64,000 bases of DNA from Pipra filicauda (taxonomy: Eukaryota > Chordata > Aves > Passeriformes > Pipridae), in assembly GCF_003945595.2 (NCBI RefSeq), contig NW_024104665.1, forward strand, positions 711,651-775,650, given 5' to 3'. Numbering within the stretch: position 1 is the first letter of the stretch; each line of letters opens with the position of its first letter. A program made the position numbers and the translations under genes. This document shows, one piece after another, positions 36,863 through 50,203 of the stretch. The notes under the pieces were generated by a model that was not told where the DNA came from, ran no database searches, and saw only the letters and a program-made list of their open reading frames with translations.

Positions 36863-39800
36863 AATTCCTTGAAATTCTTATCTAGAAGTTGCTTTAAAAA
36901 TTGGAACATTATTACTATACTAGGTTACTGTGGAACTAGAAAAAAATTTACCCTGAACTTTTTCTCATATGTGTTTATGACTAGAAGGCAGACAGAAGGG
37001 GCCTGTATCTAGACAGACTCATGAGAAGAGTGTTTCTCAAAGCAAAAATCATTCTAGAGGATCACTAGTTCTATCTTCCCTATTTGGAAGAGACTCTGTT
37101 ATAAGCCTAATTGCAGCAATTAGGCCATTTATGGCTAGAATTTTTTGTTTGCTCGCTAACATCAGTGTCAGCAGGAGAACAATCACTGGAGGTGATGCTC
37201 TCAAATGTGTAACAGTAACAGTGATAAAAGATTTTAAAGGGGAAACAGGACCCTATAAAAACTGCTTATTCTGATTCTAAAAGGATCAAATAAAGTCTGA
37301 AACTGTCTCTGAACTGTTGGGATGATTTTGTGACAAGATACATGGCTTGGGCAATCTGACTATGGGCCAACTGTATCTCATATCTCCTTGAAGGCCGAAT
37401 TTGCTCTTTGTCAGTTTTTCCTTTGGGATTGCACCATCTTTTGTGTTCAGCTATCCACATGGATGAGATTTTAATAGGTTCTTATATGAAGCAGTGCAAT
37501 TTAATGATTTTGCCTAACTAGAGGTATATCAGTTTATTTCAAGCAAGGGCATGCCTTTCTGACAAAGATCTCTCTAATCCATTGAATATGTTGTGTTAAT
37601 GCTTGTTGATTTTTTGATGAGTGCAATGATTTGGTAATTATCTTTAAATGCTTTCTCTTCTGAGTGTGCAGTGTTTAAGGTACGGTTTTATTGATTAAAT
37701 AATGGCATATACTTATCTTACAGCAGTGTATTCCTGTACGAGGATATCTTCCTGTAAATCTTCTTCATTTATAAATTAGATGCACCATGTATTCAAGCAT
37801 GGCATCAGTTAAGCTGTCATGCACTGAGAACTTTGCTGGCCCAGTTCTGATACAAGTGTCCAAACAGGTATGTAAAACTGTGCATTGAGATGTTCAATAC
37901 AAATTCACTTAAATCAGCAAAGCTGCTGTAAGAGTAGGAAATATTTTTTCAATTTTTTAGTAAATATTGCTGAAAGTGAGTGATTTTGAATGGAATTTTT
38001 GTTGTTATCAGGGCTGATACTGTAGAAATAACTCAAATTTCTGATGTGAACAGTGAGTCTGCTTTCCTTCACGTTGTGGTGTGCTCAAGGGTTAGGACGT
38101 CAACCCACCACGCTTAAATGAGTAACCTTCATTCAGTTATCACATAATCAATAACCATTTACCTTTCATATATACATTTGCAAAACTAATGCGAGTGCAA
38201 AGATGAGGTCCAATACAACAAGGAGTGAAACAACACACTGAAAGTCGAAAAGCAGCCACAAGATGTGCTTTCAGAACATGAACCTTCTCAGTCAGAAGGA
38301 GGAATTTCAGTTCTTTGCAATTAACCCCACTCTAGTAATCCATCTACAAGAAGGCACAGGCATCTGTTTGTCTTTCCAAGTGACATGTGCTAGTTGCCCT
38401 TCCAGAAACTTCCAGATCTAATATAAGATTATAATATTGGGATCTAGACTGTTTGAAGGTGGCACAAATAATACCAGAGAACAAAACACAACCCAAATAT
38501 CCCTAAATTCCAGTAGAGAGATTATAGTTAAACCTCCCTTGATATACTTCAAAACCAACTTGTATTATTTTCTGTGCTTGTTCTTATGTTCACTGCAGGT
38601 GAGTGACAACTACTTTATGGGCCAGCTTCTGTTCTCAGTGAATCACAGGAATTCTGCTGGTGTCTGCAATGGGAGCAGGAGCAGCCTTAATGAAGCAGTC
38701 ATACAAAAGAATAAGGGGGGAGGGGGAAAGTAAACTTCTTTACCAGTGTTTTGAGGTTAAGGTTAGAAGATTACTATAGCTGTTACAGTAAAATGATTCA
38801 TTCTATAGCTTTTTCTTTAAAGTGTAGGTGCAGCAGTGGCTTATTATGCACATCCTGATCTCTGTCTGTGTACATACTCTTGCTACATATTCTGATTTTG
38901 GCAGGAAGCAAATCCTGGAGTCTATTTTGCTTTTCATTTGGTGCAGACAACTTTTTTGGACTCCATGTGACAGATCAGCTATTTATCCCCTGCTGCTCTC
39001 AAAAATTTTTATAATAACAGCCTTAAAAATCACATTTCTTTGGCAAATTTCTCCAGCATAAAGTCACCCATAAAATGGAATAAAAATGCCTTTAGGCTTA
39101 TGAATTCTCTTTCTCTCAAGCATCAAAATGCTGTTATTTTGAGAAGTGTTCTTTGTTTCTCTGAAATCTGAACTTTTTCCACTTGGAGACAGTTAACTCC
39201 CTGAGAATCTCACAGAAATGGTATTAGATGTTGATCTCTTCATAGGGGAGCAGGGGGAAGCAAACAGCCAGACCACATCGATCCGGGCTGCAGGATGTGT
39301 TTAGTGAAAAATCTATAGAGCTCAGCTTAGGGTGTCAGCTGTCAGTCTGCAGAGCATCTGTCAGAGGAGTATTTGCTTCACTGCTGCTGAATGTGAGTAA
39401 TGCTTTCACAATATGGCAGTACCATGCTATAGATTACAGTTGTAATGGAGCACATCCTGAACAGCTGAGCCTGCTCTCTCTTGCTCATTCAATAGCAAGA
39501 GTTGCCTTGCTATAAGAGCTTGGGGGATTATGTACTCCAAACAGCTGTCTATAGCACCATGGATTTATTTGGGCTAAATGAGAACTTGCTTTCCTTAGCT
39601 AAATCAAACTTTATCAGACAGTTTTACTGTTGGCAGTTAAAATAAAATGTGTTTGCTGAACAGTAAACACCTTGTTACTGTTAGGAAGGATTATATAAAC
39701 AAAAGGCATACACAATGAAGTCTTATGCCAACTGACTTACTGTCAAAATAATATACTGCTGTTAGCGGAATTGTGCTCACTTGAAGGAAATTATAGGTCT

Positions 39801-41000
39801 AAAAACACATCTTGAATGACAAAGAAACCATTTTTCCACAAATAATCTCTAAAAAGTTTAATACACTGTGCCTTGTAGAAGTAGTCTCAGAGACCAAGGA
39901 TGCTGAATCCTCATACAGGAATGTTAGGAAAAACCAGGTGAACTGTCTGGAACCTTCAAAGGTTTACTGCATTTGCATAATGCGCTGGATCAAGTAGATT
40001 TAACATTTTCCACTTACGAGATATGCGAGAGTTGTTTTTGTTCAAGAAAAACTACAAACTCTCCCTTTCAAAATGCCGTTCTTCTTTCACTTATTAAACT
40101 ATGTAATCTATGCAATTACAGAACACTCATGAGCAACAGAATACATGTCACAATAATATTAGACTATTTCTGTAGTGTAAATCATCTTCCCTTCTCTCCT
40201 TGAGAAACTGAAAATAAGGTGGATTTTCTGTTTTATAGTCACAAGGAAGAAAGGCAGGTCCAAGCGAAGGAAAGCCACTGAAAGGAGTAATGCTAGCTAC
40301 AATGAGTTTTGGATTATTCTTCAGAGAGATTGAAAATGAATTTGTTTTCTTTATGTTAAAAACTAAAATCCTGGTTCAGGAAAACATAAACCTAATGTTA
40401 CCTGCACTTTCTCACTCTGTTCTGAATTTCACCGTGCAAGAAGATTTGCATTTCTTCCTATAAATGTGCAAAGCATTTCTTTTAACTTAACAGTTAAAAC
40501 ACCAGAATTCAGCTGAAATTACCAGGAAATGTCTTCTGCTTGCAGAACCCACTATGCCAGTATGACACTGTAATGTTGACTGGAAAGATGGACAGTACCT
40601 CAAAGGTCAAGAGCTGTAGGCTGAATTTCAGCTAATGATTTCTCAAGGATAATTTGCAGAAAGATTTGTAAGTCTGCAAATTCTTGGGAAAAACTCTCTA
40701 ATTTGCACAAATGTGTTTTGTGGAACCCTAGTTAAGCATTTGTTAGTATATTTAGGTGTATTCCTTACTATGTATATGTATCATACTTTGGAAAACTTAT
40801 TTTTCTAGGAAGAGAACAACTGTCTGGGTAGTTCATGCGTACTCTTTGGCCAGATGCCTGCTGCTACACAGAGGGTTTAATTGCAAAACTTGACCTGCCC
40901 TCCTGCCTCAGCTATTGCACTGACCCAGCTACTGATTATCACTGTATTTCTCAGAACTTAGTTATTTTTCTGACCTGCAATCCTTTGTCAAACGTGGTTG
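36863..41000. other. Unique DNA, no gene seen
   Basis: A+T-rich, frames at most 98 codons (38437-38733), none with a recognised domain. A G-rich run (ggggggaggggg, 38715-38726) and the homeodomain-core palindrome at 37105-37125 are the only local structures seen. Confidence 0.6.
37105..37125. promoter_or_regulatory. 21-bp palindrome with paired homeodomain cores
   Basis: The arms gcctaattgc and gcaattaggc are exact reverse complements around one a. Each arm carries taattg, a classic homeodomain core, so the two cores face each other with a three-base gap. This geometry resembles sites for paired homeodomain dimers. Whether it is used is unknown. Confidence 0.45.
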
Positions 41001-44000
41001 ACATTTGGGAAAGGTTTCCAAAGTTAGAAGGAGATAAACTGTGTGATTGCACAGGCTCATTTCCTTAGGGAAGAATAATACACGAATACATGTATATGTA
41101 TTTGCAGTGATTTATCTGGTAACATATGTATCAAAGCTGTAGGTAATTTGAGATTTTGCGATACATATAAATGCTGTATTCTGAGAGCAGCAAAGTGAAT
41201 TGAACCTGAAAAGCTGAAACACAAAGGAGCTTGAAAAATTCCTACCTTGGATCTGCTGCCAGAAACATAAAGTACGTTACGTCTAAAAATAAGAGCCCTG
41301 TCTTTCACATTATGGGAGTTTCACCTTTAAACAGGGATCAAACTCTTTTCTTTGTAAAAAATAAATGCACACCTATACTCTGGCTACTATCTTTCATTAC
41401 TCTCCATGGGAATTAGGCACACAGCCTAAAAACCTCTAGCAAAACTCGCCATTCCCTCCAGGGAGCTGCATTTCTGGACTTTCCTAGCCTGCATTCACCT
41501 TATGTTTAACTGTTAGTTAATTTTAAATTCTCTACTGCCACACCAATGTCTGAGTTGTCCTTCCTCTTGATCACCGTTAAAGCAATGTCCAGCAGTTTTA
41601 TTTTTAACTGACTAAGGGAGTCATCAGTTTGCAGCTGTTCTGGGTTTCTACCTCTGGCAAGCAGAGAAATGCAGATCTTTAGTGCTGTTTGCTGTACTGT
41701 ATGTTTGATTGAACTGAATCTGGTTCATATATCTGCTGTTATAGTGTTATCCCTCAGTTACAGTGTGGGACTTCTCTTGCAAAGCGGCCTTTGCTGTGTT
41801 TCCAAGTCATGGTGGTAAGGGCACTAACTACTTCATCAGATGATCTTAGCCTTTTCATTGCTCCACCTGCAAAAAACACCACCTTGAGTTTTTCGAAAGC
41901 AGTGTTTGACCTTTCTTTCTTAGTTCATAAAGCCCATGATCACCTGCTCGTAACCTGGCTCCCTGTCAACAAATGTTTCAGTGAGGTCAGTAGTCATGGA
42001 CAGCAAAACATTCTGTTAGGTTTGGTTCAGTTAGTTGACTTGAGGTGTTTGCTTGCAAGAAAAGACTGTAGGAAGAAGGTGCTGGCTTGCACACAGAGGA
42101 AGGTCTCCCAAGGAAAGGACACAACTGTTAACCAGCAGACAGAACGTTTCCATCTAATGGGTATTTCAGGAAGGCACACAATATCACGGCCATTTTCTTT
42201 CTGACATGCAGGCAAATTAGTCACATCAAAGACACTTTATATGCTTTGAATCGCTAAAAGCTCCATAGCTCTTTAAATAATTGCCAGATAGAATATGTGT
42301 TTGCATGTTTTTGGTAACACACATTAGTTCTGACCTTCCTCCAACTGAAATCAATGGGGATGTGGCCAATTGCATCAAAAGAAACAACACTGATGCAGAT
42401 GACTGATTATTGAGAAATATGTCTTTGAACGTGTGAGAAATAGGACAAAAGAAACACAGGAATACAATCCCCATTAGATTTAAAGAAGCGTTTGCATTCA
42501 GATTATTTTTTAATTCTGCTCCAATTGTCTTGTTCCAGAGCAGATTTAAAACTATGCAAATACCTGCCTTTCTCCATTTCCCACTTTTCAAGATGGCAAA
42601 AGTTCCAGGCAAATCAGATTGATCTGGGAGATTACTGGCACTGTGGAAACCGAGAGCATAATCAGTATGATTAGAAGTTTTTTCACGATTACTGAAATGT
42701 CAGACTTTTCCCTTGATTTGGCCTCAGATGTAAACTTTGATCCTGAGCCTAAAATATATTCTATTCTAATGTAGTTATCTCTAACCTGAACCACAACCGG
42801 CGTACTGGAATGTAAGCTCTGGGATCTGCAGTGAGCCCTCTAAGCCACATTATCAGAACGGAAAGGCTTTAAGATTGACTTAAGGCACTAAGAAAGCTGG
42901 ACTGCTCCTCATCTCCCTGTATGTAACATCAAGGGAAACAATCCGGCTGAAAGGGACTGCTAGCACAGGCCTTGGGCAGTGGGCATCCGTGTGCAACTGA
43001 GAACAAGAGCTGAATTAATATCCAGAGTGATTCCTTCATGTATGGGGAAACTCCTTACATGACGAATGGCTACATGCAGGGGATGCAATCACTTTTCTTT
43101 TCTCCCTCTCTGATTTCCTACAGAAGCCCTAATCACAAAACATGCACTTTTTGTCTGAAATGATTTTGAGGGTAATGCTGTGGATTTATGCAGATTACTT
43201 TATGCCACTCTTGGCAGTGTCAACAGGATTTGTGTATGTTTCTATTGGCAGTGTTCATAAAACCTAGACTATCTGCAGTTACAAAAATGAACAAATAGAT
43301 CTGGAGGTGTTTGATTTACTTTCTGAGTCTTGACATTCTACTAATATACTGATTCTCACTACCTGAAACCTTTAAACTGTCGCAGACAACACTCAACCCA
43401 ACTCTTAATAAAAGAGCCTGCACTGCACTGAAACCCTTTAAAATAAATAGAAAATAACCTTTTTTTTTTTCCCCTCCCAAAGCACTCACATTTGTTCCTT
43501 CAAAATTAGGATTCAGCAAATAGTTGGAATACATCTGTACTCAGAGGAATCCGCATCAGATCATAAATTTGTTCATGTTAAACACAAACATATGAATGCA
43601 CTCTTATATGCAGGGACTGTGGAAGGGTTTAGAATTTGCACACTTTACTCCGTGTAATGCCAGGGCAATGTTTCACTCATCTACGTAAATAGAAAGCAGA
43701 CTTGTTGCATTAAAGGCATAAGTATCCTTATGCTCTGTATAAACATCACAGGATTCAATTTTGAGAAGGAATCACATAATTTGTCATATCTTTTATTGTG
43801 ATTGACTTCGGTGATGGGCATACACAAACATACGATTTTCCACTCAGTGTATCACTGTATATCTTGGTGTTCATTTGCTGCTAGAATAACAGGAAAAAAG
43901 ATTAACCCCAGATATGCAAATAAGCTTAATTGAATAAAACAAGACAAATTACCCCTTTGTTGGAGCAGTTTCTGGTTTGGCGAAGCTGCACACACTACAG

Positions 44001-45215
44001 GAGCACCGGGAGAGGGCTCATGAGGCTGCCTCTCATTCCTTCCCTCTTTTTCTGAGGCTTGTGCAGAGCTGTACTGGGGTGACAGGTACCCCAGCATGGT
44101 CAAGCATTGTAGAATGGTGTAAGGGGCCCCAAATATACTATGTTACCCCCACTTCGGTATAATTTAGAGAAATGTGAATTTACTTGAGCTTTATGGTCTC
44201 TCTCAAGAGCCCCAAGTTGGCAACTTAAAAGAAAAAAAAACAAACGAACATCCCCTGAGCCTTCCCCCCTTAAGTTTATAACCCTTGCAATTGCAAAGAA
44301 GAGAGTAAATGTGAAAACAGTTGACATTCAAGGCCCCTGAATTGAGACTCTGCTAAGATCATTAACCAGGTGTTTGTACATTTTCAGTGTTGGCAATTGT
44401 AAGGAAACCTCAGGCTTCTGGCTCATGTGGGCTGGTGCTGCTGGTGGTGTGGGAGATGCCCTCGGAAGACCCCTTTCATGCCAGCTGAGGCTGCTGGAGG
44501 AAGTCAAGAAATCATTTGTAGAGGCTGTCCTCAGGCTCTCTACATTGAGGCTATTTATGTTGTACCATAAAAAAACCCAATAGGAAATGGTCCAATACGG
44601 TCATATCGTTAAAGAAACGTGTCTTAAAAACAGCCTCCTACTGATGATGGAATAAAATCTAGAGGAAAAAGATTCTCTTTTAAGAAATATGTCTCATGCA
44701 ACATCATATATAACTTTCCCACCCCTGAAGCTTCATTCTTCCTCCCTTTCCTGGAAAAACTGGGAAAAAATAGTGAAGTCTAAAAAAATCTATTTGTATA
44801 TGTATGCCAGATGCAAGTTTTGTTAAGTCATCTACTTCTTGTGAGTTGTCTCCCTTGAGTCTATTCTTTATTATCTTTTACAAACAGATAAAGAGGTTTT
44901 TCCTGCTTCAAAAAATGTACAGCTTAAGGCCTAATAATGAAAAACCTTACTTACAAGAGGACTCCCATTGAAGTCAAAGGAATTTCTTGAAACCATTTGC
45001 AAGATCAACCACTAGGAAGAGAAAGCAGTGAACAATAGATGATTGTAACACTGAGGAAAAATAACAAAAATAAAAGATGAGGGATGGAAATGTATGATCC
45101 TGTGAAATTATGAAGAATAATAAGAATATCTAGGACCATCACCTTTAAAAAAATTGTCTCTTTTAATTGAACATTGTATCTATATATGGTGAAGAAATAC
45201 TTTGTTTCAGATGAA
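41001..45215. other. Unique DNA, no gene seen
   Basis: Two of the longer frames in the window are here: 137 codons plus strand (41791-42204) and 128 codons minus (42226-42612). Neither shows a known domain, periodicity or flanking splice signals that I can see. The phrases at 42341-42360 (ccaactgaaatcaatgggga) and 44961-44980 (actcccattgaagtcaaagg) resemble relics of an old amniote repeat. Confidence 0.55.
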
Positions 45216-45862
45216 AATTGCAGGATGCCCTGGCAGCCAGGAGGGCCAACTGTGTCCTGGGGGGCATCAGGCAAAGCATCGCCAGCTGGCTGAGGGAGGG
45301 GATTGTCCTGCTCTGCTCTGCACTGGTGCAGCCTCACCTTGAATATTGTGTGCAGTTTTGGCCACCACAATAATAAAAAGGATATAAAGCTGTTAGAGAG
45401 CATCCAAAGGAGGGCAACAAAGATGATGAAGGACCTACAGTGGAAGCCACAGAGGGACCGGCTGAGGTCACTTGTCTTGTTCAACCTGGAGAAGGGGAGA
45501 CTGAGGGGTGTCCTCATAGCAGTCTACAACTTCCTCATGAGGAGAAGTAGAAGAGCATGCACCAATCTCTTTGCTCTGGGGACCAGCAATAGAACCTGAG
45601 GGAAAGGCATAAGCTCTGTCAGGGGAAGTTTAGGTTAGATATTAGGAAAAGCTTCTTCACCCAGAGGGTGGCCAGAGAAGAGTGGAAGAGGTTCCCTAGG
45701 GAAGTGGTCACAGCACAAAGTCTGACAGAGTTCAAGATGCATTTGGACAATGCTCTCAGAACATAATGTGATTTTTGGGGTTGTCCTGTGCAGAGCCAGG
45801 AATTGGACCTGATGATCCTTGTGGGTCCCTTCCACCTCAGGATATTCTGTTTCTATGATTCT
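45216..45862 (+). pseudogene. CR1 LINE, 5'-truncated, end of the reverse transcriptase ORF plus 3' UTR
   Basis: About 650 bp. From 45224 one frame reads the C-terminal part of the CR1 reverse transcriptase (DALAARRANCVLGGI..., then ...QPHLEYCVQFW), the conserved HLEYCVQFW motif of CR1 ORF2. It ends at two stops in a row (45371-45376). Reading continues in another frame with KKDIKLLESIQRRATKM and LEKGRLRGVLI, and stops at 45597-45599. The rest is CR1 3' UTR, which includes the gttagatattaggaaaagct block and ends in tttctatgattct. The copy lacks the catalytic reverse transcriptase core, the endonuclease and ORF1, and is frameshifted, so it cannot move. A minus-strand frame of 170 codons across it (45005-45517) is its antisense shadow. 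Confidence 0.93.
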
Positions 45863-46040
45863 ACATAGCGGTCAGGTAGGGCCAATTCCATTACTTTTCA
45901 TCAACAGAGATATTAATCTCATCTCACAATTTGTTCTTCAGTTTTACTTTGATTAAGAATGGTTTAAGATTTTCTTAGGTGACCTGGATTTACTTGGCCA
46001 GGCTGAATAGCACTTTGACTCTCTGGGCTGAAGTTGACTC
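45863..46040. other. Spacer between two tail-to-tail CR1 copies
   Basis: 178 bases of ordinary A+T-rich sequence, with no target duplication that I could see. Confidence 0.6.
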
Positions 46041-46183
46041 ATCATAGAATCATAGAATGGTTTAATTGGAAGGGACTTTTAAGGATCACCTAGTTCCAAC
46101 TGCCCTGCCATGGGCAGGGACACCTTCCACTAGACGAGGTGGCTCCAAGCTCCATCCAACCTGGCCTTGAACAATTCTAGGGA
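46041..46183 (-). mobile_element. CR1 LINE 3' end fragment
   Basis: Opens with two tandem copies of the CR1 terminal 8-mer (atcatagaatcatagaatgg), then ttggaagggact, cctagttccaactgccctgc, catgggcagggacacc and ccatccaacctggccttgaac, the best preserved CR1 3' sequence in the window. Only about 140 bases are present, a very short 5'-truncated insertion. Its preservation suggests that it is younger than the copy at 13186. Confidence 0.95.
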
Positions 46184-49100
46184 ACAAAATTACTCAAACT
46201 GAAACCTTGAAGGACAGTTGCTCATAGAAAATCTTTCTAAAGTTTTAAAATGCTGAGCTGCTCTCTTGCCATCTCTGCCCTTAAGGCCTGTTGTAGCTCT
46301 ATGATGGGCTCAGCACACAGGACTGGTCAGCCTTATAGGGAGAAATAGTTTGTGTGTAGATGAGAAAATGGATAAGTTTCTGAGTGTACAGCCTGTCTTC
46401 AAGTAAGCAATATAAGTAAGTGAAGCTTGGAGCAACTATTCCCAAGCTATAGTTACCTTGACACTTTTTTCTTCTCTTTTTAAACAACATGAAGAGATTT
46501 TGTGCTTAAAAGTGTGCCCATTTGTTCAATGATACCAGACAATCTGACAAAATCTTCTAGCTAGCAACCTTACTCTCTCTTAAGAGGACAATCACCACCA
46601 TAATGCAGTTCTTGGCTAAAGCTGGTCATAATAATCACTGCAAACTATTTATTCAATGAGTTCTTTTTCTTGGCTCTTGAACAGTTTCTTTATAATCCTA
46701 CTTTTGACATTCATAAGTCTTGAGTCTGTGAGGTTTGCAAACATATTTGATCTGGGAACAGCACATACACAGTTTGTACTTGCTACTCTGAATTTGCTTA
46801 TCCAAGGTTTGTGATTGATCATAGCTCCATTTTGCGTGTTAACTGGATGATTTATGTGTTTATAAAGTGTATCTGCTTCTCTGCTTCCTATGCATTCAAC
46901 TCAATTTATTTATGAAGCCAACTTCTGCTACTGGCCTAAGATACATGTTCTACAGATATTCACGGAGAAGAATTTTCACTGAGAGCACACAGAAAATGAA
47001 ATACAACTAGAATTCTCCCAAAGATAACAGAATATTTTTCTTCCCCTCCTAATGTTTAGACACCAGAAAATCCAAACACCTGAATTCAAACAGTATTAAA
47101 TATATGTACTTTGGTTTTTTTTTGTCTCTGTCCTGTTGGTCAAACTAAATAGTCTTAAAATAATACTAGGTGCTAGTTTGTTAAATGCATGGGAAATGGC
47201 ACATTGTAACTGCTGAAGCAAAGGACACTGAAGAGGTTTGATCAAGACATTATTCTGATAAGCATATACCTATATTAATCTCTGCACTATCGGAAATCAC
47301 TTTATTTTTACATATTTAGTGCAGATTTCATGTAAGTTTCCTGTGCAAGGCACCCAATATTTTTATCGCCCTTCCTCAATCTAACCTCAAGCTTTTAATT
47401 TACGTGGATTGTGACATTCTTGTAAAGAATATGATGAATAGGAAACTAACTCCAAAATAGGTGTGAACGTATACAACTTGTTAGTTCCAGATCTGTAGAG
47501 TCTTCCTAAGGAATTGAATTTGTGTGTCTGACTTACAAAGTGCCAGATGAAGAAAATTCTTTATTCAATCCTTATGAGCTTTCCATAGAGTGCAGCTGAG
47601 AGTAAATACTGTGTTACTGTCATTCTCAGATTTATTTTGGAATGGTCTCCTCCAAAGGCATATATAAAAATATATACTTATTTTTATATGTGCATGTACA
47701 TAAATATGCACATCAGCTAACATGCACTCTCATGCTATGGAAAAAAAGCCCAGACAATTAAATAATCACAAGAGATAGATTTGTTCCTATGCACTGCTAG
47801 AATCTGAGTAGACATTATGTCTGTGGTCTCCTTCAGTTCCATCCTGGATGGTTCTGTTAGCTAAAATACATCTGTTGTCAGCACTATCAAAAAATAAAAT
47901 CTATGGTTTTAACTTAAAATGTGATGGGATATTGCCTGGAATGTTTTCTCATATAGACAGTGTTATCTGAGTCCTTCCTTGGCAAGAAGTTCAATCTGAA
48001 GACAGTTCTCAGATGGTTTTGACAGCTTGGTTTGCAATGCCTCTGGAAGGAACGCTCCATCGTCCTTGCAAGGAATTCCCCCTCCCTAATCCTTCGAACT
48101 TTTTCATCTTTTGGGAAACTCACACTTGGCCATGAAATCTCTTTCAACTACTATTAGCAGTTCTGGAAATCAACCTTTTTGCTACTGGCATTAGTGACAT
48201 AATCTATGCTTAGAGGACCCACGTGTTGTGTCACCCACATGGCCTTTGCTGGTGGCTGCAGCATCCCAAGCTGCAGCCTGGCTAAGCCTGCAGTGAGCAC
48301 AGAGATACTCGAGTCCTGGTACTTGTTTGTTGCACTGGGGGAAGCCACTGCTGCACGTTTTGGCACTCCAGCATATGGGGATAGATGAAGCCTTTCACGA
48401 CCTATAAAGTGCACCTGAAAATAAACCACATGGAAGAGGTATATCACAAATTTCAGAAGCTTTTCTTTTTTTTTTTTTCTCTTTTTTTTTGAGAGATCAG
48501 AACTCATAAAGCAGCATTGAGAGGGCATTATAGGAAGGAAGCAAGCAGTAAATTTGTAGTTTTGCCTCTAACAGCTGGTTTGGGAGGGACTAGCCATTAG
48601 GACAGAGAAGGAGGAATGTGGGATGTGGGAGTGAAAAGGAGATTGTAATAATACTCATAATTAAAATAGTGCATTCTAGCTACAGATTTCTGGAAGAAAT
48701 TTGATTCCAAGAAGTGCAAGAGGCCATGAGTGAAAATTCTTTCATAAGCAGGAAGTGAGAGAGGGAACTATAAGGAAATATTTTGTTTATTTTGGCCATC
48801 GTTCTAAAAAAACCTGGGCTAAAAGCAAAGCGAAATGAAAGAAAAAATATTGATAAATGATATGTGAAAAGTACCTAGATTTTTGGAAACTGCAAAGCCT
48901 AATTATGAGCACTAGTAACTAATCAATATTTTGCACTTTATTAGGAATGGAAACTTGCGTTGTCTCTTTCAAACATACAGTAGTTAGCTGATTAATTGAG
49001 TGATTTGTTCAGTAGGATGACCAGCTGTTATAAATGTTTTAGTAATTTTTTTGGCTCTAAAAGTAAACAGGCCTTTTTTTGTCTTTTTGGCTGGGCTAAA

Positions 49101-49711
49101 TAGGAGAGCACATAGCCAATAAACCTAGATCTTGTTTCAGATCCTGAATTCTGTTTTGAGTGCATAATAACCCTATATGTGTTGCTATTTTTCTAAGCAA
49201 CCTCTCAAGATGCAAAAATAGGTAGTTATTTTGCTGTGATTAAAAGTTCTTTAGATGTTGTATTTTGGTTTACCAGTTCCCCTCCCACCGGCTCTAGCCA
49301 CAGCTTAAGAGAAATTCCTCATAGGTCCTTGAGGCCTGGTTTTTGAAGAATCTGGCATGTATTTTTGGAATAGACTTCTTTTCCTTCTGGATTAATGTCA
49401 AGGAAGCAACTGGAAAGCACTAGAGATGCTGTCTGATTACAAGCACAAACACTCCAATGTAATCCCCACTAATATCACTGTACTTTGGGCTGTGCAGTGT
49501 GAGAACACTATGGTCATTACAAAATGCATATTCCAGGTTATGGTTGAGGAGATGAATGGAGATATATTCAAAAGTAGGGAAGGCAGTGTGGCGAGGGGCA
49601 TGGGACTACGGTTTCTTCAGAATACTGAATCTTCTAAGAAGTTTGAGAATGGCTTGCAGCCGTGAGAACCACGTTTGTCAAAATACATCCCCAGCTGTGG
49701 GATGGCATAAT
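46184..49711. other. Unique DNA, no gene seen
   Basis: A+T-rich with an alternating at stretch (47661-47710) and a T-rich tract at 48461-48490. The longest frame (minus, 48154-48528, 124 codons) includes that tract as a Lys run. Nothing recognisable. Confidence 0.6.
48461..48490. repeat. T-rich tract
   Basis: About 30 bases of T broken by single C bases. Confidence 0.8.
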
Positions 49712-50203
49712 TCAAGTATCAGACACTGCCTTTCGTTTGGATTTGGAAAGCTGAAGCCTATCCACGTTTGTGCTTGATTCCTTGCTGAGCCTGAAGATGT
49801 TGTCGGGCTGAAGAATGTCATTGTGTAGTTTCCATTGTCGGCTGTCACACTGCATATGTTTTGGGACTGATCTGAAGTTTTGTTTGACATCATGACTTTT
49901 ATAAGAATCAAAACCCCCAAATCCCTCAGATGAAATCCATATGGCTTTGTTCACAGGCTGAAATAAAATCATGCTCACAGCCTTTACTGCAACTGAGGGA
50001 TATTTGGTGGGAGTCGTTTTTTGCTTAATAAAAGCATAATGTTCAAGTGCTGGAAATGTGGATATTATTAAGTACCTGCTCTGTGAGAATAACTCAAATG
50101 CTGTTTTATTCCCTGCCCCTTTCGTTAGTTCATATGCACAAGGGTCAGATCTGAGGCTGACATGAAGAATGATCTCCGCAGCCTGGCATGGACCCAGCTT
50201 CAC
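49712..50203 (-). other. Unexplained open frame of 163 codons, probably not a gene
   Basis: The longest open frame outside the repeats. It opens at GTG (50203) and not ATG, with an in-frame TAA five codons upstream (50216-50218). The bases before it (ctaaaacag on the minus strand) end in AG but lack a pyrimidine tract, so it is a poor splice acceptor. The translation has balanced composition, with no signal peptide, membrane segment, zinc finger or repeat that I recognise. In 64 kb of this composition a frame of this length is close to what chance allows. Similarity to any protein, or a low non-synonymous rate in other birds, would overturn this. Confidence 0.2.

Noticed and set aside
41791..42204. 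137-codon plus-strand open frame
   Set aside because: No domain, no visible splice context, composition like the surroundings, and within the length range expected by chance.
45005..45517. 170-codon open frame on the minus strand
   Set aside because: Its central part is antisense to the CR1 reverse transcriptase fragment, and the remainder is A+T-rich hydrophobic low complexity. No independent evidence of coding.
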